This document shows positions 28,130 to 42,117 of a stretch of DNA of 64,000 nucleotides, piece by piece (position 1 is the stretch's first letter; each line of letters starts with the position of its first letter). Both the position numbers and the translations under genes were made by a program. The notes beneath the pieces are model-generated. The model had not been told where the DNA came from. It worked only from the letters and a program-made list of their open reading frames with translations, and did no database searches. The DNA lies in the NCBI GenBank assembly GCA_003551665.1, contig PUNE01000124.1, forward strand, positions 23,820 through 87,819. Reading direction: 5' to 3'. This DNA comes from Halobacteroidaceae bacterium. GTDB taxonomy: Bacteria > Bacillota > Halanaerobiia > B1SED10-174.

Positions 28130-28206
28130 TGGTCGGAGCGCCGGGATTTGAACCCGGGGCCTCTGCCTCCCGAAGACAGCGCGCTTCCAAGCTGCGCTAC
28201 GCTCCG
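28130..28206 (-). tRNA. tRNA-Pro (anticodon CGG)
   Basis: 77 bases including encoded CCA. Acceptor arms CGGAGCG/CGCTCCG, D-arm GCGC/GCGC, anticodon stem CTGTC/GGCAG with loop TTCGGGA (anticodon CGG), and T-arm CCGGG-TTCAAAT-CCCGG. The cloverleaf is complete. It has its own promoter and terminator. Confidence 0.97.
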
Positions 28207-28220
28207 TATTCTCATAATAG

Positions 28221-28249
28221 AGTATACCACCTGCAATAGTATTTGTAAA
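28221..28249 (-). promoter_or_regulatory. Sigma-A promoter of tRNA-Pro
   Basis: On the minus strand TTTACA, 17 bases, TATACT; the start would lie about 8 bases upstream of the mature tRNA. Spacing is ideal. Confidence 0.88.
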
Positions 28250-28269
28250 GGGAAGGAGTTTGCGGGTTT

Positions 28270-30963
28270 ATGTTAAAATCCATTCTGGTTTCTCTGGTTT
28301 TTCTGTTTATTCTGGTCCAGCCGGTGGAGGCTGCCATGTTTTTTAACTGGCAGCAGATGGATACGGAAAATTTCCGAATCTATTTTCCCGATGGCCTGCA
28401 GGGGCCTGCCAATCAGGCAGCCGAAATTGCTGAGGAGGTACACGTTGAGCTGACAAAATTTTTGGGCTTTGAACCAGAGAAAAAAACTGATCTCATTTTA
28501 TTTAAATCCAGGGATACCGCAGGAGGATGGGCAGATATTTCCTGGGATCGGAGGATAGGGATCTATCTCGGTCACTTTAATCTCGAGGGAGGTTTTGGTG
28601 AATACGAAAGTATGCTTCGATTGATTATCGCCCATGAATATGCCCATATTCTCCAGCTTTCCCTGCCTCCGGAGAAAATGCTGCCCTGGGGCTGGGTTTC
28701 ACAGATTTTTCCCCCTATTTTACTCCAGCCTTACTGGTTTATCGAAGGGTTTGCGATAACCATGGAAACAAGCCTGACCGAAGGTGGGCGGGCGGATAGC
28801 CCGATTATTGAGGCCATGCTAAGAGCCCAGGCTGATGCAGACGAGATGTATTATTTTGACCAGATCCAGGGACTTTACAACCTGGAATCCTGGCCCGGGG
28901 CGGCCGCTGCTTACAACTACGGGGCCTGGTTTATGGCCTACCTTATTGACCTTTATGGAGAAGAGTTAATAGTTGATCTGGCCAGAAAGTACCCTGAGAA
29001 TCCCTTCCGGGGGATTTCGGGCTGGTTTACCCAGCTGACAGGAGACAATCTTGAGCAGGTTTACGAAGAATGGAAGGACAAGCTGGGCTCAATAGGAAGG
29101 GTTGAAGAACCACAGACCATTACTTCTGCCTGGGGTTACAACCAGAATCTGGCAACATGTCTGCAGACGGACAGCGTCATTTATTTTCACCAGGGTGAAT
29201 TATTTCCCTCTTTAAGACTTTTTGATGGGGAAAGTGACAGGCAAATCCTGGCTACAGCTGGAATTAACGGTGGGAGGCCTGCCTGGTCTCCAGGAGGGGA
29301 CAAGATAGCCTTTGCCGGACTCCAACCCGAGGGTTTAAAAGAGCTTTACCACCAGATTTATATTTATAACCCGAAAACTGGCGAAAAAGAGCAGGTTACT
29401 TCTGGCCGGGGGGGCAGACACCCTGCCTGGTCAGTGCAGAATGAACTGGCATTTGTGGAAAATGTTACTGCCGGGAACCAGGTAATCCTTTATGACATGG
29501 AAACCGGCCAGAGGGAAGTGCTGTTTTTCAACCGGCCTGAACTGAGTTACGGTTCTCTGGCCTGGGATCCAGAGGGCAGGAAACTGGCAATTGAAGTCTG
29601 GATGGAAGGAGGTCCCAGGGGTCTTTGGATTTATGATACAGAAAGCGGTTATGTGGAAACCACTTTTGTCCGGGAAGGGAGTCTGCATCGACCTGTCTGG
29701 TCTGCTGATGGAGACTACCTTTACATTGTTGGCCTGATTGACGGTCCGCCCCAGGTCCTGGCTCATGATTACGATAGTGGAGAATTCTGGGAGGTAACTT
29801 CCCATCCTTATGGGACTTATGATATTGGCCCCGGGAAGGAAAAAGATTACTATGTTGTCCTTACTTCCCAGGGGTACCAGGTGACCGAAGACCGAATTGA
29901 GCGGCAGGATTGGGAACCAAAGACGCTTACATTCTTTGTTCCGGGGGAGGACGAAGAACTCCGGGAAATGAGGGAAACCAGGAGGACCAGTCGGGATTAT
30001 CCCCTATTCAGCAAACTGGCTCCCCGCCTGGTTATTCCCTGGAGCGGAGAAGGAATAGTTGGTTTTAATATGTTTGGGTGGGACCCACTGGAACTGGTGT
30101 ATTACGAGGCCAGTATTGCTTCAGGTTTTCCCATTGCCCCCGCTTACAATATATACACCGGGGTTTATCCCGACCAGGGTAGAATCGGTCTGATTGAAAA
30201 TCTCTTCCAGGGAGGCTGGACCAGGCGGGTAGGACCGGTAGAATTTACAGAACCCCGTCGGTTTGACGGGGGCCAGTTTCTACTTCACCTGCCGGTGCAG
30301 AGGGAATATTTTTCCGGCGCCAATCTCCGTCTTGGTGGGGGCGCATACTTTCTCCCCGATTTGCTTTACCCTGGAATTCATCTGGGCTGGACCCAGCAGT
30401 TTGTGCGTGGCCAAGACAGCCTTAACTTAAATTTAGGATATGCTGCTGACGGTTCTGCATGGTATATTGAGGGCTGGGATGTCCAGTTAATAGGCCAGGG
30501 GATGGCGAGTGTGAGACCCTGGAGGGGAACAAGCCTCGGGCTATTGACCCTTGGTGGACTTGCTCCCGGTGATTACCAGGTCAGCGTTGGCATGAGGAGT
30601 TTTGCTGCCCCCTTGAGGGGAGAAATGATCTGGCTCAACCGCCTGGAATTGACGCAAAGAATCTGGAAAATAAAAAGGGGAAGCGGAGAGCTTCCCGTTT
30701 TCCTGGACAGTTTGAGATTAAGACCTTATGTTGAAGTTGGTTCAACCTGGGAAGGCGATATTCGAGAAGACAGGTATGGGGGAGGACTGGAGGCAATTCT
30801 TGATGTAGAATTGCTCCAGGGTCGTTTTCCCCTCGAACTGGTTGGTGGATTATCCTATAATACGGAGGAAGATCTGCGACCTTACTTCCGTTTTAATCTT
30901 GGGGGATTTGTGCGGACCATTGGTGAGAAATATTTCATGAGCCCCGTCGACCAAGATAATTAA
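28270..30963 (+). CDS. Secreted peptidase MA-like protein with TolB-type propeller and C-terminal beta-barrel-like region
   Basis: 897 residues. The signal peptide (1-21) ends VEAA. The N-terminal gluzincin-like domain has HEYAH at 122-126 and WFIEG with Glu159 as probable third zinc ligand. Residues of about 290-540 hold PD40/TolB-like beta-propeller repeats (RPAWSPGGDKIAFAG, HPAWSVQNELAF, SLAWDPEGRKLAI, RPVWSADGDYLYI). The last 330 or so residues have alternating aromatic/polar strands with GG turns, like an outer-membrane barrel. Probably a surface metallopeptidase; substrate unknown. The last 29 bases overlap a convergent gene. Confidence 0.75.
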   Translation: MLKSILVSLVFLFILVQPVEAAMFFNWQQMDTENFRIYFPDGLQGPANQAAEIAEEVHVELTKFLGFEPEKKTDLILFKSRDTAGGWADISWDRRIGIYLGHFNLEGGFGEYESMLRLIIAHEYAHILQLSLPPEKMLPWGWVSQIFPPILLQPYWFIEGFAITMETSLTEGGRADSPIIEAMLRAQADADEMYYFDQIQGLYNLESWPGAAAAYNYGAWFMAYLIDLYGEELIVDLARKYPENPFRGISGWFTQLTGDNLEQVYEEWKDKLGSIGRVEEPQTITSAWGYNQNLATCLQTDSVIYFHQGELFPSLRLFDGESDRQILATAGINGGRPAWSPGGDKIAFAGLQPEGLKELYHQIYIYNPKTGEKEQVTSGRGGRHPAWSVQNELAFVENVTAGNQVILYDMETGQREVLFFNRPELSYGSLAWDPEGRKLAIEVWMEGGPRGLWIYDTESGYVETTFVREGSLHRPVWSADGDYLYIVGLIDGPPQVLAHDYDSGEFWEVTSHPYGTYDIGPGKEKDYYVVLTSQGYQVTEDRIERQDWEPKTLTFFVPGEDEELREMRETRRTSRDYPLFSKLAPRLVIPWSGEGIVGFNMFGWDPLELVYYEASIASGFPIAPAYNIYTGVYPDQGRIGLIENLFQGGWTRRVGPVEFTEPRRFDGGQFLLHLPVQREYFSGANLRLGGGAYFLPDLLYPGIHLGWTQQFVRGQDSLNLNLGYAADGSAWYIEGWDVQLIGQGMASVRPWRGTSLGLLTLGGLAPGDYQVSVGMRSFAAPLRGEMIWLNRLELTQRIWKIKRGSGELPVFLDSLRLRPYVEVGSTWEGDIREDRYGGGLEAILDVELLQGRFPLELVGGLSYNTEEDLRPYFRFNLGGFVRTIGEKYFMSPVDQDN

Positions 30964-31483
30964 TAACGAGATAAAGGCCAACCCCGATTAAAGCGACCGG
31001 CCATAGCAGATCAAAACGCTGCAGGATTGTTACCGGCAAAATTTCTGTGTCCAAAAGGTAAATAAAAACCCCTGTCCCGAATAAAATTGCTGCAGGATAA
31101 AAAGGCCAGTTCCGGTTGCCACCCGATTTTTGGGAACGGGTATGCAAAAGGAAAACCAGTATAAAAGCCAGGCTCAGGAGATGGAAAAAAAGGGTCTGGG
31201 CTAAAAAAGGTGGTAGGTCAAACTTCCGGGGGAGAGAAGTGGTTCCCCCCAGGGATAGAAGAACAAGCCCCACCACCAGATAACCCTGAGTTTTCCCCGA
31301 GAGAATATAAAACAGAAGGAATAAAAAGGCAGAGATAAAAAGAAAGGCTTCAGTGCTGTATAAAAAGGGAAGATGTTCCCAGATCTCCAGTGTTCTGCTC
31401 AACCAGAAGAGGCCGGCGAATAAAAGAAAAATTCCTGTGTACGGTAATTTCAATCCTTTGGCCAAAAGAACCAGTCCTTTCAA
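30935..31483 (-). CDS. Hypothetical multi-pass membrane protein
   Basis: Up to 182 residues with five to six hydrophobic helices and no motif I recognise. It ends inside the 3' end of the convergent peptidase gene. The start is unclear: TTG 31483 has no SD. TTG 31465 lies 9 bases after AAAGGA and may be the real one. Confidence 0.6.
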   Translation of the reverse strand: MKGLVLLAKGLKLPYTGIFLLFAGLFWLSRTLEIWEHLPFLYSTEAFLFISAFLFLLFYILSGKTQGYLVVGLVLLSLGGTTSLPRKFDLPPFLAQTLFFHLLSLAFILVFLLHTRSQKSGGNRNWPFYPAAILFGTGVFIYLLDTEILPVTILQRFDLLWPVALIGVGLYLVINYLGRRGS

Positions 31484-31488
31484 AGAAA

Positions 31489-31497
31489 TGCTATAAT
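31489..31497 (+). promoter_or_regulatory. Extended -10 promoter of pcrA
   Basis: TGCTATAAT, an extended -10 element, 55 bases before the pcrA ATG. No good -35 at 16-18 bases, as is common with extended -10 sites. Confidence 0.55.
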
Positions 31498-31552
31498 AAG
31501 TTTACTTCCCTCACCTTGTAAAGTCAAGGCATGGGCAAAGGAGGAAGGGAAA

Positions 31553-35820
<4,268 letters not shown>

Positions 35821-35824
35821 GAAA

Positions 35825-36061
35825 GTGAATAGAAATTTTTCCCGCCTTACGGCCCTAAAAAAGGAGAGTTTAAATCTGGACCTTGTGGAAAAACAACTGG
35901 AAGAAATCAAGTCTTTTTTGGGGGACCAAAAGGGGTCTCCTGGAAGAATTAAGAACCAAAGCCCCCTTTCTTTTGAGGATCTCCGACCGGATTGTCCAAA
36001 GGGGGGAATCCGGGAAGCAGGAATCACCTTCAGGGTTCCTGGATTGCGACAAAGGGGTTGA
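35825..36061 (+). CDS. gatC: Divergent GatC, Asp-tRNA(Asn)/Glu-tRNA(Gln) amidotransferase subunit C
   Basis: 78 residues from GTG 35825, shorter than the usual 90-100. It is placed exactly where gatC belongs, five bases before gatA. The segment LTALKKESLNLDLVEKQLEEI fits the N-terminal helices of GatC, and FEDLRPDCP fits its C-terminal LREDxP motif. Overall similarity is weak, so the call rests largely on context. Confidence 0.6.
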   Translation: MNRNFSRLTALKKESLNLDLVEKQLEEIKSFLGDQKGSPGRIKNQSPLSFEDLRPDCPKGGIREAGITFRVPGLRQRG

Positions 36062-36066
36062 AAAAG

Positions 36067-37545
36067 TTGAGCTTAAAAGGGCATAGTGCCACTTCAATAA
36101 ATAACAAGTTCAAAAAGGGAGAAGTGTCAGCCCGGGAAATCCTAAAAGATTGCAAGGACAGGTTGGAAGAAAGAGATCCGTTGTTAAAGGCTTTTGTTGC
36201 AACCTCCTGGAAAAGGGCAGAAAAAAAGGCCCGTTCTCTGGATGAAAAAAGGGCAAGAGGGGAGGAGTTGCCTCCCATGGCAGGTGTTCCTGTTGCCATA
36301 AAGGATAACATTGCCCGCCTCCAGGATACACTTACCTGCTGCTCTCGTTTTTTGCAGGGGTTTTACCCGGGTTATTCCGCAACAGTGGTGGAAAAACTTG
36401 AAAAGGCCGGAGCCCTGATTATTGGGAGGACCAATATGGATGAAATGGCCATGGGTTCTACTACCGAAAAATCTGCGTATTTTCCCACCCGAAACCCTCA
36501 CGACCTGGGAAAAGTTCCCGGGGGATCTTCAGGAGGTTCTGCAGCTGCAGTAGGGGGAGGAATTGTTCCCCTTGCACTGGGCAGTGAAACGGGGGGATCA
36601 ATTCGCCAGCCGGCTTCTTTCTGTGGAGTTTACGGCCTTAGGGCCACTTATGGTCGGATCTCCCGCTTTGGCCTGGTAGCCTATGCTTCTTCCCTTGACC
36701 AGATTGGCCCCCTTGCGGGAGACCTGCAGGACCTCTGGCTGGTTTTATCCCAGATTTCTGGCCGGGATTCTCGTGATTCAACTACTTTTGACAGTGAGGA
36801 TCTGAAAAGATCTGGGGACAATTTTGATCCCCGAGGGCTCAGAATAGCCATCCCCCGGGAATACCTGGAGCAGGTTGAAGACGAGGAAGTCCTGGAGAGG
36901 ATGATCGAGGTGGTAAGGGATCTTGAACAGGTGGGGGTCATTGTGGAAGAGGTTTCCTTTACCAGTCCCGGGCGGGCACTGGCAGTTTATTCGGTAATAG
37001 CGCCTGCAGAAGCAAGTTCAAACCTGGCTCGTTTTGATGGAATAAGGTTTGGGCCTGCTCCTGAAGCAGAGCAAGACTGGGAAGCTTTTATAACAAAGAG
37101 CAGGGACGAGGGTTTTGGAAAAGAAGTCAAAAACCGAATTTTTCTGGGGACAGTGGTTCTCAGCTCTCCTTACCGCAAGGAATTTTTTGATAGGGCTCTG
37201 GTTGCCCGGGAAGAAATCCGGGAAGAATTGCATGAACTGTTTAAACGTTTTGACCTAGTCCTTTCTCCAGCTACTCCAACCCCTGCTTTCAGTCTGGGCG
37301 CGGGAATGGAAGAATCCCTGGAGAAATTCATGAGCGATATACTGGCAATTCCGGGAAGCCTTGCAGGGCTGCCCGCGATTTCCATCCCCATGGGCTTAAA
37401 CAGAAACGGCCTGCCCCTTGGTTTGCAGCTAATGGGGCCCCCCCGGTCGGAACCTTTCTTGCTTGAGTTTTCTGAACTGGTTAAAAGGGAAAGCGGGTAC
37501 GGGGCGGAGGTAAAACTGGAAATTGACCGGGAGGCGGGAAAATGA
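36067..37545 (+). CDS. gatA: Asp-tRNA(Asn)/Glu-tRNA(Gln) amidotransferase subunit A
   Basis: Amidase-signature enzyme that releases ammonia from glutamine for transamidation. About 492 residues. The Ser-cisSer-Lys triad lies in PVAIKDNIA (Lys) and [14 protein letters not shown] / [12 protein letters not shown]. The start is placed at TTG 36067, following AAAGGGG and giving the standard N-terminus ([10 protein letters not shown]). The longer frame from 35992 lies inside gatC. It overlaps gatB by 4 bases. Confidence 0.95.
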   Translation: MSLKGHSATSINNKFKKGEVSAREILKDCKDRLEERDPLLKAFVATSWKRAEKKARSLDEKRARGEELPPMAGVPVAIKDNIARLQDTLTCCSRFLQGFYPGYSATVVEKLEKAGALIIGRTNMDEMAMGSTTEKSAYFPTRNPHDLGKVPGGSSGGSAAAVGGGIVPLALGSETGGSIRQPASFCGVYGLRATYGRISRFGLVAYASSLDQIGPLAGDLQDLWLVLSQISGRDSRDSTTFDSEDLKRSGDNFDPRGLRIAIPREYLEQVEDEEVLERMIEVVRDLEQVGVIVEEVSFTSPGRALAVYSVIAPAEASSNLARFDGIRFGPAPEAEQDWEAFITKSRDEGFGKEVKNRIFLGTVVLSSPYRKEFFDRALVAREEIREELHELFKRFDLVLSPATPTPAFSLGAGMEESLEKFMSDILAIPGSLAGLPAISIPMGLNRNGLPLGLQLMGPPRSEPFLLEFSELVKRESGYGAEVKLEIDREAGK

Positions 37546-38951
37546 GCTGTAAATGGGAGACGATTATCGGGCTGGAAATTCATCTCCAGCTAAAAACCAG
37601 GTCCAAGATTTTTTGTTCCTGTTCCACCGATTTTTCCGCTCCGGCCAATACCAATACCTGTCCCATTTGTCTAGGTTGGCCGGGCAGTATGCCTGCACTG
37701 AATCAAAAAGCTGTTTTACTTGCCCTGCGGGGAGCGGTGGCTTTGAATTGTAAAATTAACCGGGAAAGCAGCTTTGACCGCAAAAATTATTTTTATCCTG
37801 ATCTTCCCAAGGGGTTCCAGATTACCCAGTATTTTCGTCCGCTTGGTTTTGAGGGGTTTTTTCAGGTGGGAGAAAATAAGGTGGGGATCCAGAGAGTCCA
37901 CCTGGAAGAAGACGCGGGAAAAACCATTTACAACGGCGAGGAAGTAGAAATTGACTATAACAGGGCGGGCATTCCCCTTGTTGAAATAGTAACTGAACCC
38001 GATCTTGTATCCCCCGATCAGGCCCGGGATTTCCTCCGGGAATTGCGCTTGCTATTACTCTACCTGGGTATTTCCGACTGTAACATGGAAGAAGGTTCTC
38101 TTCGCTGCGATGCCAATATATCCATTAGCACCGGGGGAGAAAAAACAGGTGAAAACCAGGTTGAGTTGAAAAACCTAAATTCTTTTCAGGCCATTGCCAG
38201 GGCCCTTGAATATGAGCAAAATCGGCAGAAAGCTCTTAAAAAGGGCGGGGAAGAAATTGCTCGGGAAACAAGGGGCTGGGATACAACTGAAGAAAAAACC
38301 TTTTTGCTGCGCAGCAAGGAAGAAAGTGTTGACTATCGTTATTTTCCAGAACCGGATTTGCCTGTCCTGGTGCTTGAGGAGGGGCTAATTGATTCGGTAA
38401 GAATGGATTTGCCAGAAAAACCCCAGGAACGTAAAAAAAGATGGGAAAGAGAGTGGAAAATAGAAAAAGAAGAAACTGAGGTTCTGATCTCCCAGCAGGC
38501 AAGGGCAGATTTCTTTGAAAAAACAGCGCGCCTGGCCCCACCCCGGGAAGCAGCTAAATGGATAAAGGAAAACCTGGTAAATTTTGATTTCCCTCCAGAA
38601 ATTTCCCCTGAGGAACTGGGAGATATCATTAACCGGGTAAGGGCAGGGGAACTGAGTACAAGCCGGGGGAAGGATGTTCTCCAACTATGCCTGGAAAGCG
38701 GAAAAAACCCGGCCCGAATTATCCAAGAAAAAGGCTGGACCCAGGTTAGCGATGAAGACTACATTGAAAAGCTGGTGGACAGGGTCCTTGAAGAAAATCC
38801 CGGGGTGGTTGATGATTACCTATCCGGTAAGGATAAGGCCATCCGGTTTTTGATTGGACAGGCCATGAAGCTCAGCCAGGGGCAGGCAAATCCAGGCCTG
38901 GTTTGGGATTTGATGGAGAGAAAGCTCGAGGAGAGGAAAAATTATGGTTGA
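37542..38951 (+). CDS. gatB: Asp-tRNA(Asn)/Glu-tRNA(Gln) amidotransferase subunit B
   Basis: Kinase/transamidase subunit binding the mischarged tRNA. 469 residues. It begins WETIIGLEIHLQL, with zinc cysteines in CSCSTDF and CPICLGWPGSMP. The RAGIPLVEIVTEPD and MEEGSLRCDANIS motifs are diagnostic, and a C-terminal YqeY-like tail binds tRNA. With GatCA present, the organism likely makes Gln-tRNA (and perhaps Asn-tRNA) by transamidation. Confidence 0.97.
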   Translation: MSCKWETIIGLEIHLQLKTRSKIFCSCSTDFSAPANTNTCPICLGWPGSMPALNQKAVLLALRGAVALNCKINRESSFDRKNYFYPDLPKGFQITQYFRPLGFEGFFQVGENKVGIQRVHLEEDAGKTIYNGEEVEIDYNRAGIPLVEIVTEPDLVSPDQARDFLRELRLLLLYLGISDCNMEEGSLRCDANISISTGGEKTGENQVELKNLNSFQAIARALEYEQNRQKALKKGGEEIARETRGWDTTEEKTFLLRSKEESVDYRYFPEPDLPVLVLEEGLIDSVRMDLPEKPQERKKRWEREWKIEKEETEVLISQQARADFFEKTARLAPPREAAKWIKENLVNFDFPPEISPEELGDIINRVRAGELSTSRGKDVLQLCLESGKNPARIIQEKGWTQVSDEDYIEKLVDRVLEENPGVVDDYLSGKDKAIRFLIGQAMKLSQGQANPGLVWDLMERKLEERKNYG

Positions 38952-40233
38952 GGAAATTATTCCGGAAATAACAATAAAAGACCTGGGTCATGATGGGCGC
39001 GGAGTGGGGAAATTAAATGGATACACTGTTTTTATTGCTGGAACCCTCCCGGGGGAAAGAGTTCGGGCCCGGTTTACGAAGAGAAAAAAGAAGTTTGGAG
39101 AAGCAATCCTCGAAGAGGTTCTTGATGCTTCTCCCCAGCGCCGCATCCCCCCCTGCCCGGTTTATCCTGCATGTGGAGGTTGTCAAATCCAGCATATGAA
39201 GTATCCCTTCCAGGTAGAATTCAAGCGGGATCGCCTTGTCCAGGCAATTTACCGGATTGGAGAAGCTGAAGACTTCCCCCCACCGGGGGTTTATGCTGCG
39301 AAAAAAGAATTAAATTACCGCAACAAGGCAACCTACCACCTGCAGGGAAACAATGCTGGGTTTTTCAGCCGGCAATCCCGCAGGATAGTTCCCCATAAAA
39401 AATGCGAGCTTTTAACTCCTCAAGCAAACCTGATTAAGGAGGGAGTGGAGGAGCTTTTTAAAGGTAGAAAATTAAGAGATGGGAAAAAATTTACTGTAAG
39501 GACCAGCTTTTCCCATAACCAGAGCTTATTAATCCTGGATGCAGCAGTTAAAACCCAGGGAGGCTGGGAACAAATTATAACTCACCTGAATCAAGAAAAC
39601 CCGGAACTTGTAGGAATTTTTCTTCAGGGAAAAGGGAAAAAGCCAGGAAGGTTGATCTGGGGAAAAAGTAAGGTTGAGGAAAAGATGGGCAGGTATTCTT
39701 TCCAGCTTGGCCCGGAAACATTTTTCCAGGTAAACCCGGAACAGAGAGAAGTTTTATTAAATAAAACCAGGGAAATAGTCCAGGGGATGGGCTTAAAAAA
39801 GATTGCTGATCTTTATGCAGGAGCAGGGGTATTTGGAATTAACCTGGCTGAGTATGCTGAAGAAGTAATGGCGGTGGAAATTTCACGAGAGGCAGTTAAC
39901 GAGGGAAAACGAGTGGTAAAAGAAAACGGCATGGATAATATTCAATTTTATCAGGGGGAGGTAGAAAGGGTTTTTGCCAAGCTTCCCCGGGATATTGACT
40001 GTGTTTTGCTTGATCCTCCCCGGGAAGGTTGCCACCCCCATGTTTGGCAAATAATTGAAGAAAAAAATGTTGACAATATTATCTATATCTCCTGCAATCC
40101 AGCCACTTTAGCCCGAGATATTGCTGAACTTCAGCCCAGGGGCTTTAGGGTTGAAAGGATGGATTTAGTTGACATGTTTCCCCAGACCTATCACGTGGAA
40201 ACAGTAGTATTGATGTCAAGGGTGCAGAAATAG
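38944..40233 (+). CDS. rlmD: 23S rRNA (uracil-5-)-methyltransferase, RlmD/RlmCD type
   Basis: SAM-dependent m5U methyltransferase of the TrmA/RlmD family, 429 residues. The TRAM domain (about 1-60) is followed by an Fe-S cysteine cluster (PCPVYPACGGCQ). The SAM site is DLYAGAGVFG, with the LLDPPREG motif, and the catalytic Cys is in ISCNPATLARD. It overlaps gatB by 8 bases. Whether it modifies one or two positions (RlmD or RlmCD) cannot be told. Confidence 0.9.
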   Translation: MVEEIIPEITIKDLGHDGRGVGKLNGYTVFIAGTLPGERVRARFTKRKKKFGEAILEEVLDASPQRRIPPCPVYPACGGCQIQHMKYPFQVEFKRDRLVQAIYRIGEAEDFPPPGVYAAKKELNYRNKATYHLQGNNAGFFSRQSRRIVPHKKCELLTPQANLIKEGVEELFKGRKLRDGKKFTVRTSFSHNQSLLILDAAVKTQGGWEQIITHLNQENPELVGIFLQGKGKKPGRLIWGKSKVEEKMGRYSFQLGPETFFQVNPEQREVLLNKTREIVQGMGLKKIADLYAGAGVFGINLAEYAEEVMAVEISREAVNEGKRVVKENGMDNIQFYQGEVERVFAKLPRDIDCVLLDPPREGCHPHVWQIIEEKNVDNIIYISCNPATLARDIAELQPRGFRVERMDLVDMFPQTYHVETVVLMSRVQK

Positions 40234-40272
40234 AAGAGCTACAAAGAAAATACCCATTGAGGGAGGCAAAAA

Positions 40273-41010
40273 ATGGGAGAAGAGGTGCAGGCATATTACT
40301 CCAGAAAAAAAGAAACACTGCTAAAGGACTTCAGAAAAACAATGGAACTGATGAAAAAGGACCGTGAATACCGGCAGCTCATTACGGATTCCTGGGAGAA
40401 AGAGTTGATTTGGGAGTACCAACGAATCATCCCCGAGATCCCCTATTTTAAAGGATACCGCCAAAGGATGTTCAATCAGATGCTTTTGATTACCGCTCAG
40501 GTTCTCGCCGCTTATCGGGTATTGAAAAGGAAGGAGAAGACACCCGCAGAGATTTGGGAGACCTGCCATGATGCTCTGGATTTTAGATTGCAGCAGATTC
40601 CTGAAAGAAGAAAACGCTTAATTAACAGACTATGGAACAACCCATTCCGAATGATAATGATGAGAAGAGCCAAAAAAAATGTCAAAGAAACTCTGGGCCA
40701 CTTCAAGTTAGAATATATCCCGGGCAAAAAAGAAGATTTTTTTGACTACGGCATCAATTATACCCAATGCGGTCATCACAAATTTCTCGCAGAACAGGGT
40801 GCTGAAGAGTTGCTACCTTATATCTGTTTAGCAGATATTTCTTTGAGCGATGCCTTCGGATGGGGGCTTGCCCGAACACAAACCCTGGGCGATGGAGATG
40901 AATTCTGTGATTTTCGGTTTACCAGAGGAGGTTCCACAACAATCGCATCCAAAAAACCCGAGATCCAGGAGATAATTGACCAATGGAAAGCAAAAAAGAT
41001 GAGATTATGA
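40273..41010 (+). CDS. L-2-amino-thiazoline-4-carboxylate hydrolase-like protein
   Basis: 245 residues. The C-terminal part (QCGHHKFLAEQGAEELLPYICLADISLSDAFG, then DGDEFCDFRFTRGG) matches the ATC hydrolase family, with conserved Cys and the CDFRF motif. The N-terminal helical half is family-like. Known members open the thiazoline ring toward cysteine, but most have unknown substrates. SD GGGAGG. It marks the start of an accessory stretch. Confidence 0.72.
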   Translation: MGEEVQAYYSRKKETLLKDFRKTMELMKKDREYRQLITDSWEKELIWEYQRIIPEIPYFKGYRQRMFNQMLLITAQVLAAYRVLKRKEKTPAEIWETCHDALDFRLQQIPERRKRLINRLWNNPFRMIMMRRAKKNVKETLGHFKLEYIPGKKEDFFDYGINYTQCGHHKFLAEQGAEELLPYICLADISLSDAFGWGLARTQTLGDGDEFCDFRFTRGGSTTIASKKPEIQEIIDQWKAKKMRL

Positions 41011-41183
41011 AAAATTCGGGGTAACAATACATATCAGCTGGGGCAATAATACTGATCAGGTTTGTAAGCAGGAACAATGAGTAAAAAACTTAGATTGTTG
41101 GACTGGCAGTAATTTCCCCTGATTAAAATGAAGAAAGATGAATTGAGTGGTAAACTTTAGGTTTTGGCCAGGGGGCATCCAAG

Positions 41184-41630
41184 ATGGAAGAAAAACATAT
41201 TGCTCCATGTGGAATGAATTGCAGTTTATGTATTGCTTACCAGTTCGGGGAAAAAGACCTGAATAAAAAGGGGTTTCACAGGAAATACTGTCCTGGCTGC
41301 ATTCCTAGAGGAGAGTACTGCACCCACATGGGAAATAAGTGTGAGCTGGTTGGCAAAGGAAGGGTCCGTTTTTGCCTGGAATGTGAAGCTTTTCCCTGCA
41401 AAAGACTCAAAGCCCTGGACAGGCGTTACCGTACAAAATACCATATGAGCATGATAGAGAACCTTGAATTCATTAAAAATAAGGGTCTAGAAAGATTCCT
41501 GGCAAAAGAAAAGGAAAAGTGGAGCTGCCAGGAATGTGGAGAGTTAATTTGTTGTCATAATGGACTGTGTTTAAATTGCAATCTGGATGTTTTACAAAAA
41601 AACCAAAAATACCGGTGGGAGGAGGGATAG
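41184..41630 (+). CDS. DUF3795 cysteine-rich protein
   Basis: 148 residues with about 14 cysteines, in pairs such as CGMNCSLC near the start, then YCPGC, CELVG, FCLECEAFPC and CQECG, C-HNGLCLNC at the end. This fits the DUF3795 family, probably metal- or Fe-S-binding, function unknown. ATG 41184 follows AGGGGG. The next gene follows without a gap. Confidence 0.8.
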   Translation: MEEKHIAPCGMNCSLCIAYQFGEKDLNKKGFHRKYCPGCIPRGEYCTHMGNKCELVGKGRVRFCLECEAFPCKRLKALDRRYRTKYHMSMIENLEFIKNKGLERFLAKEKEKWSCQECGELICCHNGLCLNCNLDVLQKNQKYRWEEG

Positions 41631-41634
41631 ATGC

Positions 41635-42117
41635 TTGGAAAAAATGGGTGATTATATTTCGGAATATAAGAAACAACTGGAGAAAGGGCAGATTCAGAAA
41701 GCCTATAAAGGGATAATGGGCTTCATGTCAGGTTTAAGGTTATATCTGGGAAAGAAGCACCCGGATTTTATACTCAGCAATTTATATTTCGGTTATATGG
41801 ATATGACCTATTTTGCTTTTACACCTCCTGAATTAAAGGAAAAGAAATTAAAAATCGCTATAGTTTATTTGCATGAACATGGAAAATTTGAGATCTGGCT
41901 GGGGGGGATTAACAGGAAAATTCAATCCCAGTTTATTAAGTTATTGACCAAAAAAGACCTGGGGATATATGAACTATCCCCCGCCCTTCCCGTGGTGGAT
42001 TCAATAATTGAAGCTACTCTGGTGGAAAAACCCGATTTTGACAACTCCCTGGAACTAAAAAAACAAATAGAAAAAAAGGTTTTTGGGTTTATTAAAAACA
42101 TCAGCAATTTCTTATAA
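41635..42117 (+). CDS. DUF7000-like hypothetical protein
   Basis: About 160 residues: ISEYKKQLEKGQIQKAYKG, then YFGYMDMTYFAF, KIAIVYLHEHGKFEIWLGG and SIIEATLVEKP. It resembles a small family found next to DUF3795 genes in Firmicutes; family name from memory, moderate certainty. TTG 41635 is 8 bases from GGGAGGAGGG, whereas ATG 41644 is 17 bases away, so TTG is preferred. Confidence 0.6.
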   Translation: MEKMGDYISEYKKQLEKGQIQKAYKGIMGFMSGLRLYLGKKHPDFILSNLYFGYMDMTYFAFTPPELKEKKLKIAIVYLHEHGKFEIWLGGINRKIQSQFIKLLTKKDLGIYELSPALPVVDSIIEATLVEKPDFDNSLELKKQIEKKVFGFIKNISNFL

